DNA from: Bacteroidales bacterium
GTDB taxonomy: Bacteria; Bacteroidota; Bacteroidia; Bacteroidales; UBA932
Length of the DNA stretch: 64,000 bases
NCBI GenBank assembly: GCA_017455065.1
Contig: JAFTBU010000059.1
Span: 1-64,000, forward strand
Reading direction: 5' to 3'
Position numbers and translations under genes: made by a program. A model generated the notes under the pieces. The model ran no database searches. It had not been told where the DNA came from and saw nothing but the letters and a program-made list of their open reading frames with translations. Positions 23,739-32,501 of this stretch are shown here, one piece after another; position 1 is the first letter of the stretch; each line of letters begins with the position of its first letter.

Positions 23739-24114
23739 AGTTTACATTTGGTAACAAGAAGTGTAGGCTTGCGAAATAGCTATATCTTTAATATATGTAA
23801 TGCACGATAAATATCTGATTAATCGCTGCATAGCATATTATCAAAAGTGCTTGATATGCCACCTGAGGCTGGTTTTTACATCCATTTCCCTGATTTACAT
23901 GATTCATTACTACCGATAAAAGCAATTAAATGGCTGATTATACGATAATTAAACATATCATGAAACATAGTTATAACCCGAGGTTATTTTACAAAAATAA
24001 ATAGTTTCAAAAGTTTCACCGTTACAGCTTGAATTTTACAAAAGTTAACAAATTTCACCGCCAGTTTCGGCCTTGTTTATATTTGTGTATTCCTCCTTTC
24101 GGTATTTCGGCCGG
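23739..24114. other. AT-rich intergenic gap
   Basis: About 375 bp of low-G+C DNA between the divergent XRE operon and queA, with no credible gene. It has a small hairpin ATAACC-cga-GGTTAT (23973-23987), a minus-strand TATTTTTG box (23999-23992), a plus-strand TATATTTG box (24078-24085) and two copies of TTTCACCG (24014 and 24053). Nothing else is recognised. Confidence 0.5.
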
Positions 24115-24144
24115 TTGGAAATTGCCCGGGATTTTGTAATTTTG
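24115..24144 (+). promoter_or_regulatory. Promoter immediately before queA
   Basis: TTG (24115-24117), 19-bp spacer, TAATTTTG (24137-24144), an exact consensus pair. The start would fall at or next to the ATG at 24151, implying a leaderless or near-leaderless message. A second -7 box TATATTTG at 24078-24085 could give a transcript with a leader of about 60 bases. Confidence 0.5.
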
Positions 24145-24150
24145 TGTGCT

Positions 24151-25371
24151 ATGATACCGGATATCAAGATAAAGGACTTCGATTATCCCCTTCCTGATGA
24201 CAGGATCGCGAAGTACCCGCTGCCTGAAAGGGATGCTTCCAAACTCCTGATATACAAAGGCGGACAGGTGAGCGAGCGGATTTTCCGCGAGCTCCCCTCC
24301 CAGCTGCCCCAGGGAGCCGTCATGGTCTTCAACGATACCCGCGTGGTTCCTGCGAGGATGCATTTCCGCAGGGATACGGGGGCCGTGATCGAGATATTCT
24401 GCCTCGAGCCTGTGGATCCCGCCGAATACAATACTTCTTTTGCGGCCCTTTCCTGCTGCAGCTGGAAGTGCGTAATCGGCAATTCAAAGCGCTGGAAGGG
24501 CGATATCCTGCATTATTTCGTGGATTCTTCCTCCCCTGAGGCGCAGGAGCTCTCCGCCCTCGACCTGACCGCCCGGCTCATCTCCAGGGACGGCCAGACC
24601 GGGGTCGTGGAATTCCGCTGGAAGGAGGGGACTACCTTCTCCCAGGTCCTGGATCTCTGCGGCAAGGTGCCCATCCCGCCGTATCTGTGCCGCGACACCG
24701 AGCCCATAGACCTGGAGCGTTACCAGACTCTGTACGCCCATGTCAGAGGTTCCGTGGCTGCCCCGACGGCGGGCCTCCATTTTACTGAAGCAGTACTTCA
24801 ATCAATAAGGGATAAGTCCATTGATATTGAGAATGTTTGCTTGCACGTGGGGGCGGGTACATTCCTGCCGGTCAAAAGCGAAGATGTCGCCGACCATCCC
24901 ATGCACCGGGAGCCTTTCACGGTGAGCCGGGAGGTATTGGCAAAGCTCCTTGCCGCCCACGGAAAGGTCATCGCGGTGGGCACTACTTCGGTGCGGACGC
25001 TGGAGTCCCTGTATTACGCGGGGGTGCGCTGCATCGAGGACGGGAAGCCTTCGGACGTGGGACAATGGGACCCCTACGTGAGGGAGTACCCCTACAGCAC
25101 CCGCGAGGCACTGGAGGCGATATTGCGCTACCTCGACAGCCAGGGGCTGCCGGAGCTGAAGATTGGCACCCGCATCATCATTGTCCCGGGCTTCCGCTTC
25201 CGCATCGTGGATATGCTGGTGACCAATTTCCACCAGCCCCAAAGTACTTTGCTGCTGCTGATTTCCGCCTTCGTGGGAGGGGATTGGCACACTATTTACG
25301 ATTATGCCCTGTCGCACGGGTTCCGTTTCCTGAGCTACGGCGACAGTTCATTGCTATACAGATCTGAATGA
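24151..25371 (+). CDS. queA: tRNA preQ1(34) S-adenosylmethionine ribosyltransferase-isomerase
   Basis: 406 residues from ATG 24151; an upstream in-frame ATG at 24073 lies in AT-rich promoter DNA and is rejected. QueA adds and isomerises the ribosyl group of SAM onto preQ1 in tRNA, the penultimate step of queuosine synthesis. Conserved blocks are IKDFDYPLPDDRIAKYP at the start, VMVFNDTRVVPARM, AAPTAGLHFTEAVL and the C-terminal TNFHQPQSTLLLLISAFVG. Length matches the long form seen in Bacteroidales. The stop overlaps the following acyltransferase start by four bases. Confidence 0.95.
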   Translation: MIPDIKIKDFDYPLPDDRIAKYPLPERDASKLLIYKGGQVSERIFRELPSQLPQGAVMVFNDTRVVPARMHFRRDTGAVIEIFCLEPVDPAEYNTSFAALSCCSWKCVIGNSKRWKGDILHYFVDSSSPEAQELSALDLTARLISRDGQTGVVEFRWKEGTTFSQVLDLCGKVPIPPYLCRDTEPIDLERYQTLYAHVRGSVAAPTAGLHFTEAVLQSIRDKSIDIENVCLHVGAGTFLPVKSEDVADHPMHREPFTVSREVLAKLLAAHGKVIAVGTTSVRTLESLYYAGVRCIEDGKPSDVGQWDPYVREYPYSTREALEAILRYLDSQGLPELKIGTRIIIVPGFRFRIVDMLVTNFHQPQSTLLLLISAFVGGDWHTIYDYALSHGFRFLSYGDSSLLYRSE

Positions 25372-26519
25372 TGGATAATTTCGACCTCATACGGCCTTAC
25401 AACGATGAAGAGGCAAGGGAAGCGCTGGGCTGGGTCTCCGGCCGCTTCTATGTCAACGTAATGTCCCGTTACCTTTTCCCGGACCGTCCGGTTTCGACCC
25501 TCGCCACCGTGCTTCGCAACATCAAGGGCGTGGAAGATTTCCAGGACAAGGTCATGGGGCCCGCAGTGGCGTCCGTGATGGAAAAGACATCGGACGGCCT
25601 GAGCTGGGAGGGTATGGAGCATCTGCACCGGCTGAGCGCTTCCGGGCGCAAGTTCCTGCTGATCTCCAACCACAGGGACATCGTCCTGGATCCCGCACTG
25701 ATCGACTATGTGATGTGGAAGGAGGGGGTGGCTACAGCGCGCCTGTGCGTCGGCAGCAATCTGCTGGGAGTCAAGCTGGTGCGTGAGATCATGAGGTCCA
25801 ACAAGATCATCACCGTCATGAGGGGGCTTTCCCCGAGGGAGACTTTCCATGCTTCAGAGAATCTTTCGACTTTCATCCGCGCCAGCATCACCTCCGGAGA
25901 GTCATCCGTCTGGATTGCCCAGAAAGAGGGCCGTGCGAAGGACGGGAACGACCGTACCGACCAGGCGGTGCTCAAGATGCTTGCAATGAGCGGAGAGAGC
26001 GAATTTGCGGCCGATTTCGAGGAATTGTCCATCGTGCCGCTGACTTTCTCCTACGAGTATGAGTCCTGCGACTACCTGAAGGCGAGGGAGGTGTATCTCC
26101 GCAGTCTGGGTCCCTACAAGAAGAAACGTATGGAGGATGTCCGGAGCATCCTGACCGGAATAACGCAGGACAAGGGGCATGTGCACCTGACCATAGGTGA
26201 GCCGCTTTCCGCGGAGGAGATAGGACAGACTGCTGCCTTGAAGGGAAATGCCCGTTTCACGGCCCTGCGCGAGCTCCTGGACAGGCGTATCATCTCAGGC
26301 TACAGGCTCTGGAAGACCAATTACATGGCGCGTGACATCATGGACGGCACCAGCCGCTTCGCCGACAAGTACACTCCCGGGGAGATGGCTGCCTTCGTCC
26401 AGTACGTGGAGTCCTCCCTGGACAAGATCAAAAAGAGAGAGCGCCCCGATCGGGACGCCCTCCGGAATATTTTCCTGCAGATTTACGGAAATCCCGTATC
26501 TGCCGTTCTCAAAGACTAG
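25368..26519 (+). CDS. PlsC/PlsB-like 1-acylglycerol-3-phosphate acyltransferase family protein
   Basis: 383 residues. The acyltransferase motif is LLISNHRDIVLDPALIDY (about 100-117), a Bacteroidetes variant of the HX4D catalytic box that reads H-R-D-I-V-L-D. A second block, FIRASITSGESSVWIAQKEGRAKDG, corresponds to the EGTRS-like glycerol-phosphate site. Such enzymes transfer an acyl group to glycerol phosphate or lysophosphatidate on the inner membrane face. It is translationally coupled to queA, with no functional link evident. Its TAG stop shares a CTAG palindrome with the stop of the convergent DUF5723 gene. Confidence 0.8.
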   Translation: MMDNFDLIRPYNDEEAREALGWVSGRFYVNVMSRYLFPDRPVSTLATVLRNIKGVEDFQDKVMGPAVASVMEKTSDGLSWEGMEHLHRLSASGRKFLLISNHRDIVLDPALIDYVMWKEGVATARLCVGSNLLGVKLVREIMRSNKIITVMRGLSPRETFHASENLSTFIRASITSGESSVWIAQKEGRAKDGNDRTDQAVLKMLAMSGESEFAADFEELSIVPLTFSYEYESCDYLKAREVYLRSLGPYKKKRMEDVRSILTGITQDKGHVHLTIGEPLSAEEIGQTAALKGNARFTALRELLDRRIISGYRLWKTNYMARDIMDGTSRFADKYTPGEMAAFVQYVESSLDKIKKRERPDRDALRNIFLQIYGNPVSAVLKD

Positions 26520-27865
26520 AAGCAGAAGGTCAGACCTGCGTTGAGTGTAAACCTTGAAGCGTTGACAGGGATGAATTCCTTGGTGAGCTTCGGGGTGAGG
26601 GAGTCTGCACCTACGAAGATGTTGACGGGTCCGAGATGGAGGTCAAGGTTGGCACCGAAACCAAATCCGAAGGTTCCCATGCCTGCGCTGACTGCCAGTG
26701 AGACCAGCTTGACGGGGGTGATGCCGGCGCCGAGCCTGACTTCGGTCCAGCTGGCGGTGCCGTTGAACCTGTGGTTGGCGATGAGACCGACATTGGCCTT
26801 GTCATAGAAAGGAAGCCTGTACCTGACGCCTCCGTTCAGGGTGAAGGGGTTCATCTTGAAGCTGCTGCTGCCGCTGACTTTGGAGAATTCGATCATGGAG
26901 ACGAGGCCGTCCATGGGATTCTTGGCGCTGCCGGAGGACTCGTTGATGTTGTCGCCCATGCCGGTGTAGTCCCAGCTGCCGGATGCGGTGCCGTAGATGT
27001 TGTTCTTCCAGCTGATGCCGCCGAAATCGAGGAGGGCTGCACTCACGGTGAGGCCGTCCATGACTTCGTAGGTGGCGCCGAGGTCGAGGCCGAAGCCGAA
27101 TCCTGCGATGATGTTGCCGGAGTCGAATCTCATGCTGTTGTAGTCATAGATGGTCTTGCCGGAGCTGACGGAGGTGGTAGTGGTCATTTCGACTGCTCCG
27201 GAGACAGCGAGTGTGCCGGTGGAAGTAATCCTCCATGCCTGCTCATTGGCCTGCACTGAGAGGTTGTTGAGTCGGATGTCGGCTCCTTCGATACCGAGCA
27301 GGAGTTTCGCGCGTCCGCCGATCGAGAGCTTGTCACCGATCTTGGTGGAATAGCCGTATGCGAGTTCAGCGAAGCTGTAGGCGGAAGCGGATACCTGGGG
27401 GATGTTGAAGGTGCCGGTGCCGGGGCCTGCCTTGAGGAACTCGAAGAGCTCCTTGGGGAGCCTGGCGTCCTCATTGGAGCGGAGGTTCAGCTCGATGGTG
27501 TGGTAGGAGTTCTTGCCCTTGAAACCTACTGCGAACAGGGTTTCAGAGATGTCGGTACCGAAGCTGTTGACGGGCTTGAGGCCTTTCATGAACTGATCCT
27601 TGGAGATGGCGCTGTTAAGGCCGGTGACCAGTTTGCCTCCGTTGGGGAAGAAGAATGCACCTGCGCCCACATTGGAGCTGACGGAAGCATTGAGGTTGTT
27701 GACGGCGAGGCCGAAGAAGGCGTAGTCGTTGGCCTGGGCGGGGTTGAGCTTGTATCCGTAGGCGTAGTTGTCCAGGAAGAATCCTGTGAGGTTGTTCTGC
27801 GCACTGGCTTCGATGGAAAGGAGAGCGGCTGCCGCTGCAGCTATGGTGATGAATATCTTTTTCAT
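26516..27865 (-). CDS. DUF5723-type outer-membrane beta-barrel protein
   Basis: 449 residues. A typical signal peptide ends SIEASAQ (cleavage after about residue 22). The remainder alternates glycine and aromatic residues in amphipathic strands and ends in aromatic residues (LNAGLTFCF), as outer-membrane barrels do. The opening NNLTGFFLDNYAYGYKLNPA is characteristic of the DUF5723 family of Bacteroidetes. Function is unknown. It follows the lipoprotein gene by 12 bp and is the last gene of the epimerase-lipoprotein-barrel unit. Confidence 0.82.
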   Translation of the reverse strand: MKKIFITIAAAAAALLSIEASAQNNLTGFFLDNYAYGYKLNPAQANDYAFFGLAVNNLNASVSSNVGAGAFFFPNGGKLVTGLNSAISKDQFMKGLKPVNSFGTDISETLFAVGFKGKNSYHTIELNLRSNEDARLPKELFEFLKAGPGTGTFNIPQVSASAYSFAELAYGYSTKIGDKLSIGGRAKLLLGIEGADIRLNNLSVQANEQAWRITSTGTLAVSGAVEMTTTTSVSSGKTIYDYNSMRFDSGNIIAGFGFGLDLGATYEVMDGLTVSAALLDFGGISWKNNIYGTASGSWDYTGMGDNINESSGSAKNPMDGLVSMIEFSKVSGSSSFKMNPFTLNGGVRYRLPFYDKANVGLIANHRFNGTASWTEVRLGAGITPVKLVSLAVSAGMGTFGFGFGANLDLHLGPVNIFVGADSLTPKLTKEFIPVNASRFTLNAGLTFCF

Positions 27866-27877
27866 AAGGCAGTCCGT

Positions 27878-29491
27878 TTAAATAGTGAGTCCGTTGGGAA
27901 GTTTGGCAACGATGTTCTTGATCTGGACACCCTGTCTCTCGCCCAGAGCGGTGCTGTTGGATGTGCCGAGCAGGTCGATCTGGAGGATGATGGAGTTGGC
28001 GGAGACGGTCTTCTGGAGATCGAGGTCGATGTCAAGTTTGGTGGTGACGGGAGTCCCCAGGGTACCCGGCTGGATGGCGGATGAGGTGGCGAGGTTGCCG
28101 GTCCTGTTTCCGTTCGCGTCCACACCGATGACGGTCAGCACCATGCTGAGAGGAAGGCTGTTGATGACATCCATGGAGATGGTGACCTTGGCGTCGCCCT
28201 TGTTGTCGAGGCCGAGGTTGATGGGATTGGTCTCATATACTACATGGGTGGAAGGATCCACGCTGATGGCGGTGGAGAAGGTGTAGCCTCCTTCGAAGGA
28301 ATAGTTGCTGCCGAGGGTCAGGTCGATGAATCCGGCGTCGGTGTTCACATCGAAATCGGCGCGGATGACATCGGGAGTGACTCCGGTCAGCTCGGTGAGC
28401 TTGTAGTTGCTGTCCAGCTTGCCGCCTGCAGGGATGGCCTTGTCTGTCTCAAGAGTCTGCTTCTTGACCACGACATCGTTCTTGAGCATGTCCATGGCTG
28501 CGTTGAAATTGACTGCGACGGGGCAGCCGTTGGTGATGTTGAGACTCAGAGCAGGGTCTGCGAAGCTGACATAGATGCCCTCCTTGTTGAGCTGGTACAG
28601 ATCTTCATTGAGGGATTTGTTGATCACGGTGGCGTAGGAGTAGTCCACGCTGGCATTGACCTTGCTGATAGTGATGGGGGCCACTGCAAAGTTCAGATGG
28701 AAATTGATGCTGGAAGGAACGGTGCTGTAGTCCTCTTTCCTGACAGAGGAGCTGCCGTTGGCGTTGATGGTCTTGTCCACGACGATCTTGCCGCCGCTGA
28801 CCAGGCCTTCGGTCTTGATCCTCTTGAGGTTGAGATTGATGGTATATACGCTGCTGGTGAGCTTGACGTCTTTTTCGAATTTGAGGGTGCTGCCGGTGAA
28901 GCTGTAGTCCTCGGAGGGGTTGGCGAGCTCCATCTCCATCGCCTCGGGGAAGGTGATTTCGAAGCCCTTCTTGACATAGACGGGCTGATTCATCGTGAGG
29001 GTGAGGGTGGCGGTGGAAGATACGTCGGCATATTTCACGTCAGAGACATACTGGGGAAGTTCTGCATCGAACTTGATGGGGCCGTTTCCGAAGACGCCGC
29101 CGAGGTCGATCTCATCGGGGACGCCGGGGAGGGAAGTGCTGATCCCTGCGTATTCACCGGGAACGTTGATGGCGTAGTCGATGGAGGTCTCCTCTATGTC
29201 GGAGAATGAAGTACCGGGGATGCTGAATGCTTCAGCGAAATTGCCGGAATAGCTGAAGCGGTAGGTCCCGTCGGGATCGGTGACGAAGTTGTCCATGGAG
29301 ACCCCGGCCTGTTGGAGGATCTCTTTCAACGTGATGAGGCTGGTGCCGCCGATTGGCATGCTGACACCGTCTTCAAACAAGGTGACGGTCGTGTCCAGCT
29401 TGTTCAGGTCATACTTGTCGTCGGTGCAGGCGACCAGCAGGGGAGCGATCACCAGTACAGACAACGCGATGCGGATGAAATGTTTGTACAT
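27878..29491 (-). CDS. Uncharacterised Bacteroidales lipoprotein of repeated beta-strand domains
   Basis: 537 residues from ATG 29491 (an upstream frame extension is not supported). The leader MYKHFIRIALSVLVIAPLLVAC has lipobox LVAC with Cys22. The mature part opens DKYDLNKLDTTVTLFEDGV and then shows several similar beta-sandwich-like segments with motifs such as GSNYSFEGGYTF and NGSSSVRKEDY. I recognise it as a family common in Bacteroidetes beside DUF5723 barrels but cannot name a function. It lies 12 bp from both neighbours. A joint surface role with the barrel protein is inferred from this pairing. Confidence 0.75.
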   Translation of the reverse strand: MYKHFIRIALSVLVIAPLLVACTDDKYDLNKLDTTVTLFEDGVSMPIGGTSLITLKEILQQAGVSMDNFVTDPDGTYRFSYSGNFAEAFSIPGTSFSDIEETSIDYAINVPGEYAGISTSLPGVPDEIDLGGVFGNGPIKFDAELPQYVSDVKYADVSSTATLTLTMNQPVYVKKGFEITFPEAMEMELANPSEDYSFTGSTLKFEKDVKLTSSVYTINLNLKRIKTEGLVSGGKIVVDKTINANGSSSVRKEDYSTVPSSINFHLNFAVAPITISKVNASVDYSYATVINKSLNEDLYQLNKEGIYVSFADPALSLNITNGCPVAVNFNAAMDMLKNDVVVKKQTLETDKAIPAGGKLDSNYKLTELTGVTPDVIRADFDVNTDAGFIDLTLGSNYSFEGGYTFSTAISVDPSTHVVYETNPINLGLDNKGDAKVTISMDVINSLPLSMVLTVIGVDANGNRTGNLATSSAIQPGTLGTPVTTKLDIDLDLQKTVSANSIILQIDLLGTSNSTALGERQGVQIKNIVAKLPNGLTI

Positions 29492-29502
29492 AGGTTTAAT
29501 TA

Positions 29503-30534
29503 TTAATGAGTATTTATGGATTTCTTGGCGTTTTCGAGGGCTTCGATGACCCTGTCGCACCAGGCGTCGAAAGCAGGATCCTCGGTCTGGCACTCGGGGT
29601 GGGAGAGGATGTAATCCACGGTGCGTTTGATGCCTTCGTTGAAGCGGACAGTGGGGTTGAACTCGGGGACGGCCCTCTTGAGCTTGCTGTTGTCGAAGAT
29701 CACTGAGCGGGCCTTGTCACCATGCAGGTCATTGGCCAGGTCGTACCCGTCCATCTGCACAGCCTGCAGGAAGTCGGATGCGACATGGTAGGCCTTGAGC
29801 TCCACTCCGAGGGCGTCGGCCACGGCCTGGTAGATCTGGTTCCAGGTCAGGGTCTCGCCGGAAGTGATCTGGAAGGCGTTGCCTATGGCGTGGGGATTGT
29901 TCATGAGGCCTGTGAAACCCACTGCGAAGTCGCTGTTGTGGGTCATGGTCCAGAGGGATTCGCCGTCGCCGTGGATGAGCACGGGCTTGCCCGCGAGCAT
30001 GCGGCGGGCTACCGGCCAGGTGCCGGTCTTGGGCTTGATCTCCAGGGGAATGCGCCTCTCGTCATAAGTCAGGGTAGGGCGGATGATGGTCACGGGAAAG
30101 CCTTCTTCGCGGAATTTGGCCATCAGGAACTCTTCGCATGCTATCTTGTTCCTCGCATAGAGGGAATAAGGGTTGCGCATCGGGGTCCCTTCGGTGATGA
30201 CGTGATTGACAGGGGGCTTCTGGTAAACCGAGGCGGAGCTGATGTACATATACTGCCTGGTCCTGCCTTTGAACAGTCTCCAGTCCCTTTCCACCTGGTC
30301 AGCGGTGAAGCCTATGAATTCGCATACGCAGTCGAAGGTCATGCCTTCCAGGCATTTCTCGACAGCCTTTTCGTCATTTATGTCTGCGTGGATCTGTATG
30401 ACGCCTTCAGGGACGGTGTCCTGGCGTGTTCCTCTGTTCAGGAGATAGAGCTCCCAGTCGGGGAATGAAGCAACGCGTCTGGTGATGGCGGAGCTTATGG
30501 TTCCTGTGCCGCCGATGAACAAAGCCTTTTTCAT
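29503..30534 (-). CDS. NAD-dependent epimerase/dehydratase (extended SDR)
   Basis: 343 residues from ATG 30534, chosen because it begins right at the Rossmann strand MKKALFIGGTGTISSAI. The dinucleotide motif GGTGTIS is at residues 8-14, and the catalytic region contains SSASVYQKPP with the following PYSLYARNKIACEE providing the YxxxK pair. The C-terminal part is typical of extended SDR sugar-nucleotide or isoflavone-reductase-like enzymes. The substrate is not predictable; no polysaccharide cluster is nearby. It heads the operon with the lipoprotein and the DUF5723 barrel. Confidence 0.85.
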   Translation of the reverse strand: MKKALFIGGTGTISSAITRRVASFPDWELYLLNRGTRQDTVPEGVIQIHADINDEKAVEKCLEGMTFDCVCEFIGFTADQVERDWRLFKGRTRQYMYISSASVYQKPPVNHVITEGTPMRNPYSLYARNKIACEEFLMAKFREEGFPVTIIRPTLTYDERRIPLEIKPKTGTWPVARRMLAGKPVLIHGDGESLWTMTHNSDFAVGFTGLMNNPHAIGNAFQITSGETLTWNQIYQAVADALGVELKAYHVASDFLQAVQMDGYDLANDLHGDKARSVIFDNSKLKRAVPEFNPTVRFNEGIKRTVDYILSHPECQTEDPAFDAWCDRVIEALENAKKSINTH

Positions 30535-30557
30535 AAAAATATATGCTAAGGTACAGC

Positions 30558-30606
30558 CAAATATAATTAAAAAACGGCACAAATAACTAATTTTTTTATA
30601 TATTTG
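30558..30606. promoter_or_regulatory. Divergent -7 boxes for the epimerase operon and the YegP-like gene
   Basis: Minus strand TATATTTG at 30565-30558, 24 bp before the epimerase ATG; plus strand TATATTTG at 30599-30606, 56 bp before the YegP-like ATG. Both are exact consensus and lie in AT-rich spacer. Confidence 0.6.
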
Positions 30607-30661
30607 TCAAAAGCAACCAAACAGAGTTACGACACATTATTAAACTAATAATTTCACTACC

Positions 30662-30988
30662 ATGGGTAAATTCGTAATCACAGTCAGGAAGAACGGTGAG
30701 TTCCAGTTCAACCTGAAGGCCACCAACGGCCAGATTATCCTCACCAGCGAGGGCTACACCACCAAGACCGCCTGCCTCAATGGCGTTGAGTCAGTAAAGA
30801 AGAACGCTCCCATCGCGGAGAGGTTCGAGGTCAAGGAAGCCAAGAACGGCAAGCCTTACTTCAACCTGAAGGCCAGCAACGGCCAGGTCATCGGCGCCAG
30901 CCAGATGTATGCAAGCGAGAGGACTATGAAAGCCGGTATCGCTTCAGTCATGAAGAACGCTCCTGACGCTCCTGTAGTAGAGGAATAA
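30662..30988 (+). CDS. YegP-like protein with two DUF1508 repeats
   Basis: 108 residues formed by two copies of the small beta-sheet DUF1508 unit: FVITVRKNGEFQFNLKATNG (4-23) and FEVKEAKNGKPYFNLKASNG (55-74), each followed by a Gly-Tyr/Met stretch and a helix ending VKKNAP or MKNAPD. This is the arrangement of E. coli YegP. The molecular role of the family is not established. The gene is monocistronic, with its own promoter and a strong terminator. Confidence 0.93.
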   Translation: MGKFVITVRKNGEFQFNLKATNGQIILTSEGYTTKTACLNGVESVKKNAPIAERFEVKEAKNGKPYFNLKASNGQVIGASQMYASERTMKAGIASVMKNAPDAPVVEE

Positions 30989-31009
30989 TACCTTTCGCCC
31001 CGATTTCGA

Positions 31010-31041
31010 CCCCGCCGGTTTTCTTTCCGGCGGGGTTTTTT
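31010..31041 (+). terminator. Strong Rho-independent terminator of the YegP-like gene
   Basis: A perfect 9-bp stem CCCCGCCGG (31010-31018) / CCGGCGGGG (31027-31035) with an eight-base loop, followed by six T residues (31036-31041). Confidence 0.95.
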
Positions 31042-31223
31042 CGTCTTCCGTGCGGGGCCGTTCCCGGCCACCCCCTCTTACGATGCCGAGGGTGGCACGT
31101 GTCCCGCCCCGCGCCCCCCGGAACGGATGTGTCTGGCCGAAATGACCGCGGATGCGATGTTATTCGCGATATTAGCTATAATAGATTGATAACCAACTTC
31201 CGAAACAATAATGTTTATATTGG

Positions 31224-31237
31224 TAACATTTTTGTTA
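31224..31237. promoter_or_regulatory. Palindrome TAACA-TTTT-TGTTA
   Basis: A perfect 5-4-5 inverted repeat in the AT-rich start of the non-coding block. The same palindrome with an AAAA centre occurs upstream of rarA at 43006-43019, suggesting a shared regulator site. Confidence 0.3.
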
Positions 31238-31274
31238 AGCTCCTCATTGGCGCCTTTCGCCGGCTATTTTGGCC

Positions 31275-31334
31275 TTTGCCCTGCTGTGTTTGCCTTTGCC
31301 GTTCTGCGTTTTCCATTGCCCTGCTGTTTTCGCC
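31275..31334. repeat. Three 20-bp imperfect tandem repeats
   Basis: Units start at 31275, 31295 and 31315, each of the form (T/A)TTGCC-n8-TTTT-like-CC; the first and third are the most alike (TTGCCCTGCTGT shared). Confidence 0.6.
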
Positions 31335-31764
31335 TTCCGCATCGTGATGCGGATCTCCGCTTCTCTCCGTTTGCTTCGTGTCCGGGGCGGGGGATATCCG
31401 CGGTAAATGGCAACGGGCGGGCGAGGAGGACCTTTCCCCAGAGTCCACCGCAGCCCGCCCGTAACCGCCGCGCTAGCGCGCCTCAGCGCGCCCGGCGATG
31501 CGGGCACTTTGGCGCAGACAAAGTGCGGGAGCAAGGAGCCGCGGGGGTAGCGAGCTCTGCGAGCGGTCAAGGGGGCAGCGCCCCCTCAAAAGGGCGGCGG
31601 TGGTGCCGCATCCCCCGCCGCCGCAGGGCGTATATTGCGGCGGCGGCCTCAATCAGCCACGCCTTTCCCGCATGGAGCCAGAACGTGAAATTCGATGGCT
31701 GAGTGAATCGGCCTTCCAGGGCACTCTAGGGCAGGTCAATCCAGCCAGCGAGGCCAAAAAGGGG

Positions 31765-31824
31765 TCGATGGCGGAGCTAACCGTGCTTATACGCGTGTCT
31801 GTTGGGGGTGCGCTCCGCCATCGA
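31765..31824. repeat. Perfect 13-bp inverted repeat
   Basis: TCGATGGCGGAGC (31765-31777) against GCTCCGCCATCGA (31812-31824), 34-base loop. Confidence 0.75.
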
Positions 31825-31893
31825 TTTTCTAGCTTTTCGGGCCGGTACGGCCGCGGCCATCACCTTAAGGGAGCTGCTTTACCGGTACTGCCG

Positions 31894-32044
31894 TTAATGA
31901 ACGTGTCGGGAGCACGACCCCCTCCCAGAGTGCACTGTAGGGCATCCCCGTGCTCCAGGTGTCGGGTCGGAGCCGAGACCTGGAGCGCTAGCCCCTTCTG
32001 GAGGCCACTCTGTGGCACCCCCGCGCTCCCGTGATGTTCATTAA
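31894..32044. repeat. 151-bp multi-branched inverted repeat
   Basis: Outer arms of 20 bp match at 17 positions (31894-31913 with 32025-32044, core GGGAGC/GCTCCC and TTAATGAAC/GTTCATTAA). Inside lie CAGAGTG/CACTCTG and the strong stem-loop 31952-31986. The whole would fold as one branched structure in single-stranded DNA or RNA. Confidence 0.6.
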
Positions 32045-32055
32045 GGTTCAACCCG

Positions 32056-32195
32056 AAATTCACCTGGAAGAGCGACCCCCTCTGCAGAGGCCTGGGAGGC
32101 ATCCTTCTCTTTCAGGTGAGGCGAAATCGCCTCGCCTGGAACTCCAACCTGCCCTACAATGCGTTCTGTGGCACTTTACTTTTCCTGGTGAATTT
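32056..32195. repeat. 140-bp inverted repeat enclosing a 12-bp hairpin
   Basis: Arms AAATTCACCTGGAA (32056-32069) and TTCCTGGTGAATTT (32182-32195) match at 13 of 14 positions. Within, CAGGTGAGGCGA (32113-32124) pairs with TCGCCTCGCCTG (32127-32138), 11 Watson-Crick pairs plus one G-U, with only two bases between the arms. Confidence 0.6.
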
Positions 32196-32444
32196 TGCTT
32201 TTCTCTGTTTGAGGTTCCAACGGGCGACCCGAAATTCGGAAGGACAGCCACCATGCCTCCCAGGGCCCTCCAGGGGGTATAGGGTTGCTTTCTGCCACCA
32301 TTTGGTCCTCGGAAGGCAAGCCGACCCCGCTTCTAGTGGCTTCTGTTGGGGGGCCGGCGTGCCTCTGAATTTCGGGTGCCGACAGCGCCGACTCTGTGGG
32401 GTGCGCTATTATTGTGGAGGGGCACACCGAGGGGGGCGGGGGAT

Positions 32445-32473
32445 AGTAAAAGCCCGGCTCATCAGCCGGGCTT
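32445..32473 (-). terminator. Probable terminator of the DUF362 gene
   Basis: AGCCCGGC/GCCGGGCT form an eight-base-pair stem over 32451-32472 with a TCATCA loop; on the minus strand it is followed by TTTTA. It lies about 245 bases after the DUF362 stop, beyond the 37-bp repeat array, so that array would be in the 3' untranslated RNA. Confidence 0.55.
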
Positions 32474-32501
32474 CTGCTATATTGGACCGTGCTCCGGGGC
32501 C

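Noticed and set aside
31498..32034. A 178-codon open frame in the structured block
   Set aside because: It is rich in Arg, Pro and Ala with no domain, runs through several hairpins, and long frames arise by chance in GC-rich DNA.
32041..32062. GGTTCAAC considered as a tRNA T-arm
   Set aside because: No acceptor, D or anticodon stem can be drawn around it.
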